The notes under the pieces are model-generated. The model did not search any database. It worked only from the letters and a program-made list of their open reading frames with translations, and was not told the DNA's origin. From an uncultured Oscillospiraceae bacterium (GTDB taxonomy: Bacteria; Bacillota; Clostridia; Oscillospirales; Oscillospiraceae), in assembly GCA_958436045.1 (NCBI GenBank), contig CAUBIP010000009.1, forward strand, positions 1 through 33,598: a stretch of DNA of 33,598 nucleotides, in the 5' to 3' direction. Position numbers and translations under genes: made by a program. Within the stretch, counting starts at the first letter, position 1, and the number at the start of each line of letters is the position of its first letter. Shown piece by piece: positions 23,335-30,861 of this stretch.

Positions 23335-24897
23335 TTGCCTGAGATGTTTTGCTTTCAGTGCCAGCAGACCGCCGGCAACAAGGGCTGCGTGCGCACCGGC
23401 GTATGCGGCAAGCAGCCGGATACTGCCGCACTGCAGGATGAGCTGATCTGCGCCCTGATCCAGCTTGCCACAGCAGCCCGGGACCACCGGACGCCGGAGA
23501 CCGACCGCCTTTTGATGGACGGCCTGTTCACCACGCTGACCAATGTCAATTTTGATAACACCGCCATCGGTGCATTTCTCGCCCGGGTCCGGGCGGCGCA
23601 GGCACCCTTCGGCACGCCGTGCGAGACCCTCAGCCTCTGGAAGGGCGAGACGGACCTTGTCAGCCTGCGCTCCACCTTGCTCTTCGGCATGAAGGGCATG
23701 GCAGCCTACGCCCATCATGCAGCAAACCTGGGCTATTTTGACGAGGAGGTCTCCGCCTGGTTCTACCGGGGCCTGATGGAGATAAACCGCAGTCACACCG
23801 TCGCGGAATGGCTGGCGCTGATCCTGGAATTTGGCAAGATCAACTACCAGTGCATGGCGCTGCTGGACCGGGCCAATACCGCATCGTTCGGCCAGCCGTC
23901 GCCGGTCAAGGTCCGGACAGATATCAAAAAGGGGCCGTTTATCGTCGTCTCCGGCCACGATCTTTTAGACCTGGCCCAGCTGCTGGAGCAGACGGACGGC
24001 ACCGGTGTCCATGTCTACACCCATTGCGAGATGCTCCCAGCCCATGGCTACCCGGAGCTGCGGCGCCATCCGCAGCTAGCAGGAAATTTCGGCACCGCCT
24101 GGCAGAGCCAGCAGAAGGAATTTGAAAATATCCCCGCGCCGATTCTCTTTACGACCAACTGCCTGATGCCGCCCCGCCCCAGCTACCAGGACCGGGTGTA
24201 TACAACGTCCGTCGTCGGCTATCCCGGGCTGCAGCACATCGCCCCGGGGCGAGACGGGAAAAAGGACTTTTCCGCCCTGATCCGCCAGGCCCAGTCGCTG
24301 GGCGGCTACACCCACGATCACGCCATGAGCGGCATCAACGGCGGCCATATGCTGATGACCGGCTTTGCCCATCACGCAGTACTGGAGCAGGCAGACGCGA
24401 TCATTGCGGCGATCCGCAGCGGCGCCATCCGCCACATCTATCTGGTCGGCGGCTGCGACGGCGCGCATCCGGGGCGGAATTATTACACGGAATTCGTCAA
24501 AAAAACGCCGATGGACAGCCTGATCCTGACCCTGGCCTGCGGCAAATACCGGTTTAACGACCTGGATCTCGGCACTGTCGCGGGCATCCCGCGTATTCTG
24601 GACATGGGCCAGTGCAACGACGCCTACAGCGCCATCCGCGTCGCTCTGGCGCTGGCAGACGCCTTTGGCTGCTCCATCAATGAGCTGCCGCTGACGCTGG
24701 TGCTCTCCTGGTATGAGCAGAAGGCCGTCTGCATTTTGCTGACGCTGCTGGCGCTGGGCGTCAAGCGGATCTATCTGGGGCCGACACTGCCGGCTTTCCT
24801 CTCCGAGACGGTCGTCAAAACATTGGTCGACGCCTACGGCCTCCAGCCCATCACCGCGCCGGAACAGGATCTGGACGCCATCCAGGGCCGGGGCTGA
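23335..24897 (+). CDS. hcp: Hybrid cluster protein (hydroxylamine reductase)
   Basis: This 520-residue Hcp contains a [4Fe-4S] cluster and the hybrid Fe-S-O cluster. It is linked to hydroxylamine reduction in vitro and nitric oxide detoxification in vivo. The N-terminal cysteines are spaced C-x2-C-x8-C-x5-C (residues 6-24), the class I pattern of anaerobes. Hybrid-cluster ligand regions follow: THDHAMSGINGGH, GGCDGAHPGRNYY, the LTLACGKYRFN segment, DMGQCNDAYSA and LVLSWYEQKAV. The start is probably TTG at 23335, 10 nt after GGAGG; the in-frame ATG at 23344 is 19 nt away. Length fits class I. It is monocistronic and divergent from the C_GCAxxG_C_C gene. No Hcr reductase is adjacent. Confidence 0.96.
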   Translation: MPEMFCFQCQQTAGNKGCVRTGVCGKQPDTAALQDELICALIQLATAARDHRTPETDRLLMDGLFTTLTNVNFDNTAIGAFLARVRAAQAPFGTPCETLSLWKGETDLVSLRSTLLFGMKGMAAYAHHAANLGYFDEEVSAWFYRGLMEINRSHTVAEWLALILEFGKINYQCMALLDRANTASFGQPSPVKVRTDIKKGPFIVVSGHDLLDLAQLLEQTDGTGVHVYTHCEMLPAHGYPELRRHPQLAGNFGTAWQSQQKEFENIPAPILFTTNCLMPPRPSYQDRVYTTSVVGYPGLQHIAPGRDGKKDFSALIRQAQSLGGYTHDHAMSGINGGHMLMTGFAHHAVLEQADAIIAAIRSGAIRHIYLVGGCDGAHPGRNYYTEFVKKTPMDSLILTLACGKYRFNDLDLGTVAGIPRILDMGQCNDAYSAIRVALALADAFGCSINELPLTLVLSWYEQKAVCILLTLLALGVKRIYLGPTLPAFLSETVVKTLVDAYGLQPITAPEQDLDAIQGRG

Positions 24898-25051
24898 GGC
24901 AACGCACCCAGCAATTGGCACAAAAACTACGCGATAAATCCAATATAACCTATAGATAAAACAGGATCGTATTCTCCCGCATTCTATGCTGCAATGAGGA
25001 TGATAAACCAGCGTTTTACAGGGGGGACGGTGCAGAAACGGAGGCCCAGAG

Positions 25052-25285
25052 ATGGAAGAACAACTGGGAAAGCGGATCGGCACTGCCCGGAAGGACCGGG
25101 GCCTGACTGCGCAGCAGTTGGCAGCACGGCTCGGCATCAATGCAGCTTACCTGCGCCAGATCGAGTGCGGCGTCAAGACGCCCAGCGTCAGTCTGCTCGT
25201 CAGGATCTGCAATGCGCTGCAGGTCTCGCCGGACTATCTACTGCAGGACCTGCTGGAAGAACCCAGCAGCGCGCAGCTGGCATGA
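25052..25285 (+). CDS. Small XRE-family helix-turn-helix regulator
   Basis: This 77-residue protein consists almost entirely of one Cro/C1-type HTH: LGKRIGTARKDRGLTAQQLA, then RLGINAAYLRQIECGVKTPS with the recognition helix, then LLVRICNALQVSPDYLL. It is a DNA-binding protein without an effector domain. GGAGG lies 7 nt upstream of the ATG. It is 154 bp after hcp with no terminator visible between, so partial co-transcription is possible. A bidirectional terminator follows. Target unknown. Confidence 0.9.
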   Translation: MEEQLGKRIGTARKDRGLTAQQLAARLGINAAYLRQIECGVKTPSVSLLVRICNALQVSPDYLLQDLLEEPSSAQLA

Positions 25286-25303
25286 CCCCTGCAGCAAAGC
25301 CCG

Positions 25304-25350
25304 AAAAACCCGGAAGCGACCGAATCGTATGCGGCCGCTTCCGGGTTTTT
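25304..25350. terminator. Bidirectional terminator between XRE gene and NUDIX gene
   Basis: A 15-bp perfect stem (25304-25318 with 25336-25350, core CCCGGAAGCG / CGCTTCCGGG) is flanked by A5 on the left and T5GT6 on the right, lying between convergent genes. Confidence 0.88.
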
Positions 25351-25363
25351 GTTTTTTAGTTGG

Positions 25364-25924
25364 TCACTTCCCGCCGCGTTCCATGAGATACGCCCGCAGA
25401 ACGGCGGCTTGGGTCTTGAGATCCGGGAGCTCGCCCCGGAGGATTTGCTCCGCCAGGTCCGCCAGCGGAACGCTGGTGACCTCTAAAAATTCATCCGCAT
25501 CCAGCTGCTGCGCCCCTTGGTGCAGGCCCTTGGCCAGGAACATGTGAATCGTCTCGTCCGAATACGCCGGAGCCGGGTAGAAGATTCCGAGGCTTTCCCA
25601 GTGGGATGCCGTCAGCCCCGTCTCCTCCCGCAGCTCCCGTTGGGCAGCCAGCAAGGGGTCCTCCTGCTTATCGTTCAGCTTCCCCGCCGGGATCTCCGTG
25701 ATGATCCGGTCGACCGGATAGCGGTACTGCCGCTCGACGATCACCCGCCCATCGTCCGTCACCGGGACGATGCACACTGCGCCCACATGGCGGATCAGCT
25801 CCCGCCGGGCCGGCGCGCCGTTGGGCAGGCGCACCTCGTCGCAGTAGACGTGCAGTACCGTGCCGTCCATGATCTGGCGGGAGGCGGTCTGGATTTCCTT
25901 TAATTCGTGTCCCTCACGCTGCAT
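25364..25924 (-). CDS. NUDIX hydrolase, ADP-ribose pyrophosphatase-like
   Basis: This 186-residue NUDIX protein is related to NudF. It has the box GKLNDKQEDPLLAAQRELRE with EETGL following, carrying one extra residue between G and the first E relative to the textbook motif, which occurs in clostridial relatives. Other ADP-ribose pyrophosphatase traits are VRLPNGAPARRELIRHVGAV, VERQYRYPVDRIITEIPAG and FYPAPAYSDETIHMFLA. It hydrolyses ADP-ribose or similar nucleoside diphosphates. The frame is open 25 codons upstream, but those lie across the promoter (25971-25999); the ATG at 25924 with AGAGG 7 nt before it is preferred. Confidence 0.92.
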   Translation of the reverse strand: MQREGHELKEIQTASRQIMDGTVLHVYCDEVRLPNGAPARRELIRHVGAVCIVPVTDDGRVIVERQYRYPVDRIITEIPAGKLNDKQEDPLLAAQRELREETGLTASHWESLGIFYPAPAYSDETIHMFLAKGLHQGAQQLDADEFLEVTSVPLADLAEQILRGELPDLKTQAAVLRAYLMERGGK

Positions 25925-25970
25925 TGCAAAGCCTCTTTTCTGCCCCACTGGGCGTTGGATTCTGCGCATC

Positions 25971-25999
25971 ATTATACTTCGCTTCTGCCGAGATCGCAA
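25971..25999 (-). promoter_or_regulatory. Promoter of the NUDIX gene
   Basis: On the reverse strand, TTGCGA (25994-25999), a 17-bp spacer and TATAAT (25971-25976). It lies 13 bp after the hydrogenase stop, and no terminator is visible there, so readthrough from the hydrogenase gene is possible. Confidence 0.65.
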
Positions 26000-26012
26000 G
26001 GGAAAATTCCTG

Positions 26013-27533
26013 TCACTCCTCCACGTCCTTCAGCCTTGCAGCAAAGGGTGTTTCCATGGCGCTCTGCAGCTTGGCCCGCTGCTTGAACTGGGTGACATTC
26101 ATCGCGCTCTCACGGACCGGGCGGATCGTCCCAGCCCCAGCGACACAGCCGCCGGGGCAGGCCATGCCCTCGAGCAGATAGCCGTTGCGCTTGCCCGCCT
26201 TGGCCATCGTCAGCATCTTGCGGCACTCCCGCAGGCCGTCGCCGTAATCTGTCGGGACCTCCCGGTCCGGATCCAGCTGCTTGATCGTCTCGACGACAGC
26301 CGCTGCAACACCGCCGCCGACGGCATAGCCCCGCCCCATGGCAGAGCCCTCGTGCATACTCTCCGACTCCTCCGCCTCGATCTCGGCAGGGACGATCTTC
26401 TTAGCGTCGAACATCCCCTGCAGCTCCTCAAAGGTCAGCACATAGTCCACGTCGGAGCGGACCGAGCGCCGGTTCGCCTCCAGCTTTTTGGCTGCGCAGG
26501 GGCCGATGAAGCAGATCTGCGCATCCGGGTGGGCCTTCTTGACCATTCGGGCTGTGATGACCATGGGTGTCAGCGCCATGGAGATATAATCCTTAAACTC
26601 CGGGAACAGCTTCTTCGCCATGACCGACCATGCCGGGCAGCAGGAGGTGCCCATAAACGGCTGCTGGGCCGGGACCTTCTCCAAAAAGTCGCGGCTCTCC
26701 TCGATGGTGCACAGGTCCGCACCGATGGCAACCTCGACCACATCGGCAAAGCCCAGTTGGCGCATGGCTGTTTTCAGCTGGGCGGAGCTGACATTCTTGC
26801 CAAATTGGCCGACAAACGCTGGCGCCACACAGGCATAAATCTCCCGCCCCCGTTTCATATTATTGATAATCTGGAAAATCTGACTCTTATCGGCAATCGC
26901 TGCGAACGGGCAATTCACCAGGCACATGCCACAGGAAACGCACTTATCATAATTGATCTTTGCCCGCCCCATCTCGTCTGACTCGATGGCATCCATACCG
27001 CAGGCCGCGGCGCAGGGCCGCTCGATCTTACTGATGGCATGGTACGGGCACTGGTTCACGCACCGGCCGCACTTGATGCATTTGTCCTGGTCGATGACGC
27101 AGTGCTTGTCCTTATCCAAAGAGATTGCATCCTTGGGGCAGACTTGCATACACGGGTGCGACAGGCAGCCCTGGCAATTATCCGTGATGCGCACCTGCTT
27201 CGTCGGGCAGGCGTTGCAGGCAAAGGTGATGACATTGACCAGCGGCTCTTCAAAGAATTTGTCGTCCGCCTCCGCCGCCTCCTTGATGCCGTCGCTGACC
27301 AGGCTCATCTCACTAACAGGCTTGAGCGGCAGGCCGCAGGCCAGCCGCAGCCGCTGCTGGACGATCGCCCGCTCCAGGAAAATATCATGCCGGTGGTGTG
27401 CGATCTCACCGGGCAAGATTTTATAGGGAATCCGATCCACCCGGGTATAGTCGCCACCCTCATAGGCCAGCTTGGCAATCTCCGTAAAGACACTGCGGCG
27501 AATCTCATCCACCGCGCTATGCACACCTCTCAC
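26013..27533 (-). CDS. [FeFe] hydrogenase, group B-like, with N-terminal ferredoxin domains
   Basis: This protein of about 506 residues contains a catalytic H-cluster domain with all three signatures: TSCCPAW (near 296, the TSCCP variant rather than TSCCPxW of bidirectional HydA types with TSxCPxW alternatives), FIGPCAAKK (near 345) and EGMACPGGCVAG (near 457). Residues about 106-210 hold four Cys-rich ferredoxin-like motifs (CNACP, CQGCLSHPCMQVCP, CIKCGRCVNQCP, CVSCGMCLVNCP). The cytoplasmic enzyme would couple ferredoxin to H2. GTG at 27533 is chosen because GGAGG lies 7 nt before it; an ATG two codons earlier touches that site, and a TTG lies 15 codons upstream. No maturase genes are nearby. 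A sensory or H2-uptake role is also possible for group B. Confidence 0.9.
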   Translation of the reverse strand: MRGVHSAVDEIRRSVFTEIAKLAYEGGDYTRVDRIPYKILPGEIAHHRHDIFLERAIVQQRLRLACGLPLKPVSEMSLVSDGIKEAAEADDKFFEEPLVNVITFACNACPTKQVRITDNCQGCLSHPCMQVCPKDAISLDKDKHCVIDQDKCIKCGRCVNQCPYHAISKIERPCAAACGMDAIESDEMGRAKINYDKCVSCGMCLVNCPFAAIADKSQIFQIINNMKRGREIYACVAPAFVGQFGKNVSSAQLKTAMRQLGFADVVEVAIGADLCTIEESRDFLEKVPAQQPFMGTSCCPAWSVMAKKLFPEFKDYISMALTPMVITARMVKKAHPDAQICFIGPCAAKKLEANRRSVRSDVDYVLTFEELQGMFDAKKIVPAEIEAEESESMHEGSAMGRGYAVGGGVAAAVVETIKQLDPDREVPTDYGDGLRECRKMLTMAKAGKRNGYLLEGMACPGGCVAGAGTIRPVRESAMNVTQFKQRAKLQSAMETPFAARLKDVEE

Positions 27534-27595
27534 AGCCATCCCTCCATTTTGCAAGCATTCCTTCATTTTATGTTTCAATCTTAAACTTCAACTGC

Positions 27596-27624
27596 ATTAT
27601 ACTGACTTCTGACATCATGCGCAA
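27596..27624 (-). promoter_or_regulatory. Promoter of the hydrogenase gene
   Basis: On the reverse strand, TTGCGC (27619-27624), a 17-bp spacer and TATAAT (27596-27601). An AT-rich stretch with imperfect dyad symmetry (ATTAAA-ATTTTAAT, about 27637-27652) lies just upstream and might bind a regulator. Confidence 0.65.
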
Positions 27625-27749
27625 CATTTCCATCATTAAATATTTTAATATCTATATTTTTTTACCGATTTCTAGTGCATTCTCGTCTCAGTTTTCCCCA
27701 CGAGCGGCGAAATATCAGAAAATCTTAAGCTTTTCCGCTCCGTGGGCTA

Positions 27750-27778
27750 GAGACAGGGCCGCGAAAAAATGCTATAAT
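27750..27778 (+). promoter_or_regulatory. Promoter of the vanR-vanS pair
   Basis: GAGACA (27750-27755, four of six -35 matches), a 17-bp spacer and TATAAT (27773-27778). A second TATAAT-like box lies at about 27784-27789. The weak -35 fits an activated promoter, as expected for autoregulated VanR systems. Confidence 0.5.
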
Positions 27779-27834
27779 TAGTATTATAATTGAGGTATTC
27801 CAAACCATTCCCATTTCCCGGAAGGAGAGAGACT

Positions 27835-28527
27835 ATGCCGGATAAAATTCTCGTCGTCGATGACGAGCAGGAGATCGCGGACCTGGTCACATTGTACCTG
27901 CAAAATGACGGCTACGAGGTCTATACCTGTTATGATGCCCACAGCGCCCTGGCGTACGTCGACAAGATGCAGCTGCAGCTGGCGATCCTCGACGTGATGC
28001 TGCCGGATATGAGCGGCTTTGCCCTCTGCCAGCAGATCCGCCAGACCCATATGTTTCCCATCATTATGCTGACAGCCAAGGGCGAGGACCTGGATAAGAT
28101 CACTGGCCTGACCCTAGGGGCCGACGACTATATGACCAAGCCCTTTAACCCGCTGGAGCTGGTGGCCCGGGTCAAGACCCAGCTGCGCCGCTATACCCGC
28201 TACAATCCCGCCGGGCAGCCGGATGCGCCCCAGTGCTACGACTTTGCTGGGCTGACCATTTGCCGCGACAGCCGCAAATGCACCCTCTACGACGAAGAGC
28301 TGGCGCTGACGCCCATCGAATTTGACATCCTCTGGTACCTCTGCGCCCACCGGGGCAAGGTCATCTCGTCAGAGGAGCTGTTTGAGGCCGTCTGGCAGGA
28401 AAAATACCTCGATAACAACAACACCGTCATGGCTCACATCGCCCGGCTGCGGGAAAAGCTGCACGAGCCGAGCCGTAAGCCGAAATTTATCAAGACCGTC
28501 TGGGGGGTGGGGTATACCATTGCATAA
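27835..28527 (+). CDS. vanR: OmpR-family response regulator, VanR-like
   Basis: This 230-residue protein has a receiver domain (residues 1-120: ILVVDDEQEIADLV acidic pocket, phospho-acceptor Asp in LAILDVMLPDMSGF, LTAKGED, the Lys in DDYMTKPFNPLELVARV) and a winged-helix OmpR output domain (residues 135-230: LALTPIEFDILWYLC, NTVMAHIARLREKL, KTVWGVGY). The sequence closely follows VanR of vancomycin resistance operons. The upstream in-frame start at 27790 is rejected because GAAGGAGAG sits before the ATG at 27835. It overlaps the kinase gene by eight bases, and van-type structural genes follow, supporting control of cell-wall remodelling. Confidence 0.92.
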   Translation: MPDKILVVDDEQEIADLVTLYLQNDGYEVYTCYDAHSALAYVDKMQLQLAILDVMLPDMSGFALCQQIRQTHMFPIIMLTAKGEDLDKITGLTLGADDYMTKPFNPLELVARVKTQLRRYTRYNPAGQPDAPQCYDFAGLTICRDSRKCTLYDEELALTPIEFDILWYLCAHRGKVISSEELFEAVWQEKYLDNNNTVMAHIARLREKLHEPSRKPKFIKTVWGVGYTIA

Positions 28528-29632
28528 CGATCGCAAACGCCTGATCCAAAGCCAGCTCTCCCGCAAGCTGACGATGCGCTTTTTGCTCTGGACACTGGCT
28601 TACCTGCTGGTCCTCTTTGGCGGGTATTTTATGGCCGCGTTTTTCTGCTCGCAGCGGACATGGTACCCGGCAGAGCCGCTATATTATATTTTGAAGTGCG
28701 CCGAGCGCTTTGCCCCATTTCTGCTCGTCGTGCTCATTTTCCTCGGTGTATTTTTTATCACTCGGCGGTTTCTGCGCCTGGCGCTGCGCTATCTTGATAC
28801 CGTCACCCTGGCGGCAGAGCAGCTGGCGACGCAGCCGGAAGCCCCCATCCGCCTGCCGGACGCTCTGCACGAGACGCAGATGGAGCTAAACCTCGCCCGG
28901 GAACACGCCTTAAACGCTGCCCACCAGGCAAAGGAGGCTGAGCAGCGGAAAAATGACCTGGTCGTCTACCTGGCCCACGACCTGAAAACGCCGCTGACCA
29001 GTGTCATCGGCTATCTGACCCTGCTGCGGGACGAGCCAGACCTCAGCCCGGCCATGCGGGCCAAATATACCGGCATCGCCCTGCGCAAAGCGGAGCGGCT
29101 GGAGGGGCTGATCAACGAATTTTTTGAGATCACCCGCTTTAACCTGGCCCATCTGGAGCTGGACCTGCAGCCGGTGAACCTGACCCGCCTGCTGGAGCAG
29201 AGCACGTTTGAATTTGCGCCGGTGCTGGCGGAGAAGCAGCTCACCTGGCGCCTGCAGCTTGCGCCGGATGTGCCGCTCCACTGCGACCCGGATAAGCTGC
29301 AGCGTGTCTTTGACAATCTCTTCCGCAATGCCGTCAACTACAGCTATCCGAGCACGGAGATCCGCGTCTGCCTCAGCCGATATGTCGGCGGCGTCCGGGT
29401 TCTGGTACAAAACCGGGGCGCAACGATCCCGGAAGAGAAGCTGACGCGGATCTTCAGCCAGTTCTTCCGCCTGGACACCGCCCGGCGCAGCGATACCGGC
29501 GGCGCGGGCCTGGGCCTGGCCATCGCCAAGAAGATTGTCGAGGCCCACGGCGGCTGTATCACCGCCCGCAGCGCCGACGAAACGGTGACATTTATCGTCT
29601 CCCTGCCGGAGACTTGTCAGAAAAACGTATGA
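28520..29632 (+). CDS. vanS: Sensor histidine kinase, VanS-like
   Basis: This 370-residue membrane kinase has TM1 at about residues 22-44 (LWTLAYLLVLFGGYFMAAFF), an extracellular loop of only about 23 residues, TM2 at about 68-88, a HAMP-like helix, HisKA with the phospho-His in YLAHDLKTPLTSVIGYL, and HATPase_c with N box NLFRNAVNYSYPS and G boxes around TGGAGLGLAIAKKIVEAHGG. This matches VanS proteins. The start is probably TTG at 28520 (GTGGGG about 7 nt upstream), overlapping vanR; an ATG at 28574 would cut into the first membrane region's cytoplasmic lead. The short sensor loop resembles VanS of the VanB/VanG groups less than fully, so the ligand is unknown. Confidence 0.88.
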   Translation: MHNDRKRLIQSQLSRKLTMRFLLWTLAYLLVLFGGYFMAAFFCSQRTWYPAEPLYYILKCAERFAPFLLVVLIFLGVFFITRRFLRLALRYLDTVTLAAEQLATQPEAPIRLPDALHETQMELNLAREHALNAAHQAKEAEQRKNDLVVYLAHDLKTPLTSVIGYLTLLRDEPDLSPAMRAKYTGIALRKAERLEGLINEFFEITRFNLAHLELDLQPVNLTRLLEQSTFEFAPVLAEKQLTWRLQLAPDVPLHCDPDKLQRVFDNLFRNAVNYSYPSTEIRVCLSRYVGGVRVLVQNRGATIPEEKLTRIFSQFFRLDTARRSDTGGAGLGLAIAKKIVEAHGGCITARSADETVTFIVSLPETCQKNV

Positions 29633-29683
29633 TTTGCGCAAGGCAATCATAAGCATCGCGGCAGAAAAAACGAAAGCAAAATT

Positions 29684-29991
29684 TACCTCGCGCTGGTATG
29701 CTAAAACTATACCGGCGCGAGAGCGCGTGTCAAAAAAGGATTTTTGACACGCTTCAAACGCGACCCGCTCCGCTGGGCTCGCGTTTGAGGGGATTGCAGC
29801 TCGCTGCAGCGCACTCGCTATGCGCCAAAGGCGCACAGCTCGCACGTTTGCGAGCCGAGAAGTATTTTCTCCGACGTACACGCCGCCGGAGAAAATGATT
29901 TTGACCTTATTTGCGCCGTGCGCGGCGCAAACTCTGCGAGGCTTTTAGAATAGTCTACCTCGCGCTGGTATGCTAAAACTATACCGGCGCG
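29684..29991. repeat. Hairpin-array element flanked by 36-bp perfect direct repeats
   Basis: Identical 36-bp sequences at 29684-29719 and 29956-29991 bracket 236 bp of noncoding DNA. Each copy is itself an inverted repeat (GGTAT ... ATACC within CGCGC ... GCGCG). The interior is a chain of hairpins: 29725-29752 (12-bp perfect stem), 29755-29787, 29821-29835, 29838-29855, 29865-29895 (TTTTCTCCG / CGGAGAAAA) and 29910-29931 (9-bp perfect stem). No ORF with a ribosome site is seen. Part of it resembles 22524-22720. It lies between vanS and vanW. Nature unknown: a miniature repeat, a structured RNA or a chain of attenuator-like structures. Confidence 0.65.
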
Positions 29992-30001
29992 GGGTTTTTT
30001 T
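29958..30001 (+). terminator. Intrinsic terminator upstream of vanW
   Basis: The second copy of the 36-bp repeat forms a 14-bp stem (CCTCGCGCTGGTAT / ATACCGGCGCGGGG, two G-T pairs) followed by T7 (29995-30001). The first copy at 29684 lacks a following T-run. As placed it would stop vanRS transcripts, or attenuate vanW operon transcripts started upstream. Confidence 0.75.
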
Positions 30002-30030
30002 CGCGTATTTTTTGCAAGGAGCTGCATGTT

Positions 30031-30861
30031 ATGATGGCAAAAAAACGACTTACGGAGCGCTTTCCCTGGCTGCTGCCGCTGCGCAAGCGGCAGCGGACAT
30101 TCTGCTTTTATCGGGCCATGCGCCGCGATGGCAGCCGCTATTGCGCCCAGCAGACGACAGAGCGCCTGCCCGTCTGCCTTTTTACCTCCCGCTGCCCGAT
30201 GTATAACACACAGACGGGCTTTCCCATGGTCTACCAGGAAAACAAGGTCCACAATCTCAAGCTGGCCGCCCGGCAGCTGGACGGACTCCTGATCGAACCG
30301 GGCGAGACGTTCTCCTTTTGGAACCGCGTCCGCTATGCCGACCGCGAAACGCCGTACCGCGACGCCCTGACGGAGCAAAACGGCCGCCTGACGACGGCCT
30401 ACGGCGGCGGCCTGTGTCAGATCACCAACCTGCTCTGCTGGGTCTTTCTCCACACCCCGGTGACCTTCGTCGAGCGCCATGGGCACAGCAAAAAGGACTT
30501 CCCCGAGCCGCCCAGCGACGCGCCCCTGGGCGTGGACGCCACCGTCGCCGAGGGCTGGATGGATTTCAAAGTCCGTAACGACACGGACACCTGCCTGCAG
30601 CTATCTGTCACCTTCTCCGAGGCGGAAATCATCGGCGCCGTCTACGCCGCCCGGGACCTCGGCCCCGGCTGCCGTGTCGTCAACCGCAGCCTAGTCTACC
30701 GGCAGGTGGGCGACCAGCTGCTGGAGGAGGTCGATATCGTCCGCCTGCCCAACGGCCCAGGCCCGGCCCAGACCGTCTATCACAACTGCTGCCAGATCAA
30801 CTATCCCCTCCCGGCCGGTACGCCGGTCCGACTTGAAACAGAAAAGGAGCCTAGATCATGA
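30031..30861 (+). CDS. vanW: VanW family protein
   Basis: This 276-residue protein has the VanW domain core: NLKLAARQLDGLLIEPGETF, SFWNRVRYADRETPY, YGGGLCQITNLLCWVFLHTP and VERHGHSKKDFP. The N-terminal third is Arg/Lys-rich without a clear signal peptide. VanW occurs in vanB and vanG operons; its function is unknown. Two adjacent ATG codons begin the frame; AAGGAG lies 9 nt before the first. It overlaps the ligase gene by four bases (ATGA), so it is coupled to the van ligase. Confidence 0.92.
   Translation: MMAKKRLTERFPWLLPLRKRQRTFCFYRAMRRDGSRYCAQQTTERLPVCLFTSRCPMYNTQTGFPMVYQENKVHNLKLAARQLDGLLIEPGETFSFWNRVRYADRETPYRDALTEQNGRLTTAYGGGLCQITNLLCWVFLHTPVTFVERHGHSKKDFPEPPSDAPLGVDATVAEGWMDFKVRNDTDTCLQLSVTFSEAEIIGAVYAARDLGPGCRVVNRSLVYRQVGDQLLEEVDIVRLPNGPGPAQTVYHNCCQINYPLPAGTPVRLETEKEPRS

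Noticed and set aside
23328..23342. Four-codon ORF (ATG ACC TTT GCC TGA) between the hcp ribosome site and TTG start
   Set aside because: Only 3 nt from GGAGG and without conserved content; probably chance, though it could matter if hcp start choice is tested.
29684..29991. CRISPR array
   Set aside because: Only two 36-bp copies, 236 bp apart, with hairpin-filled DNA between them and no cas genes.
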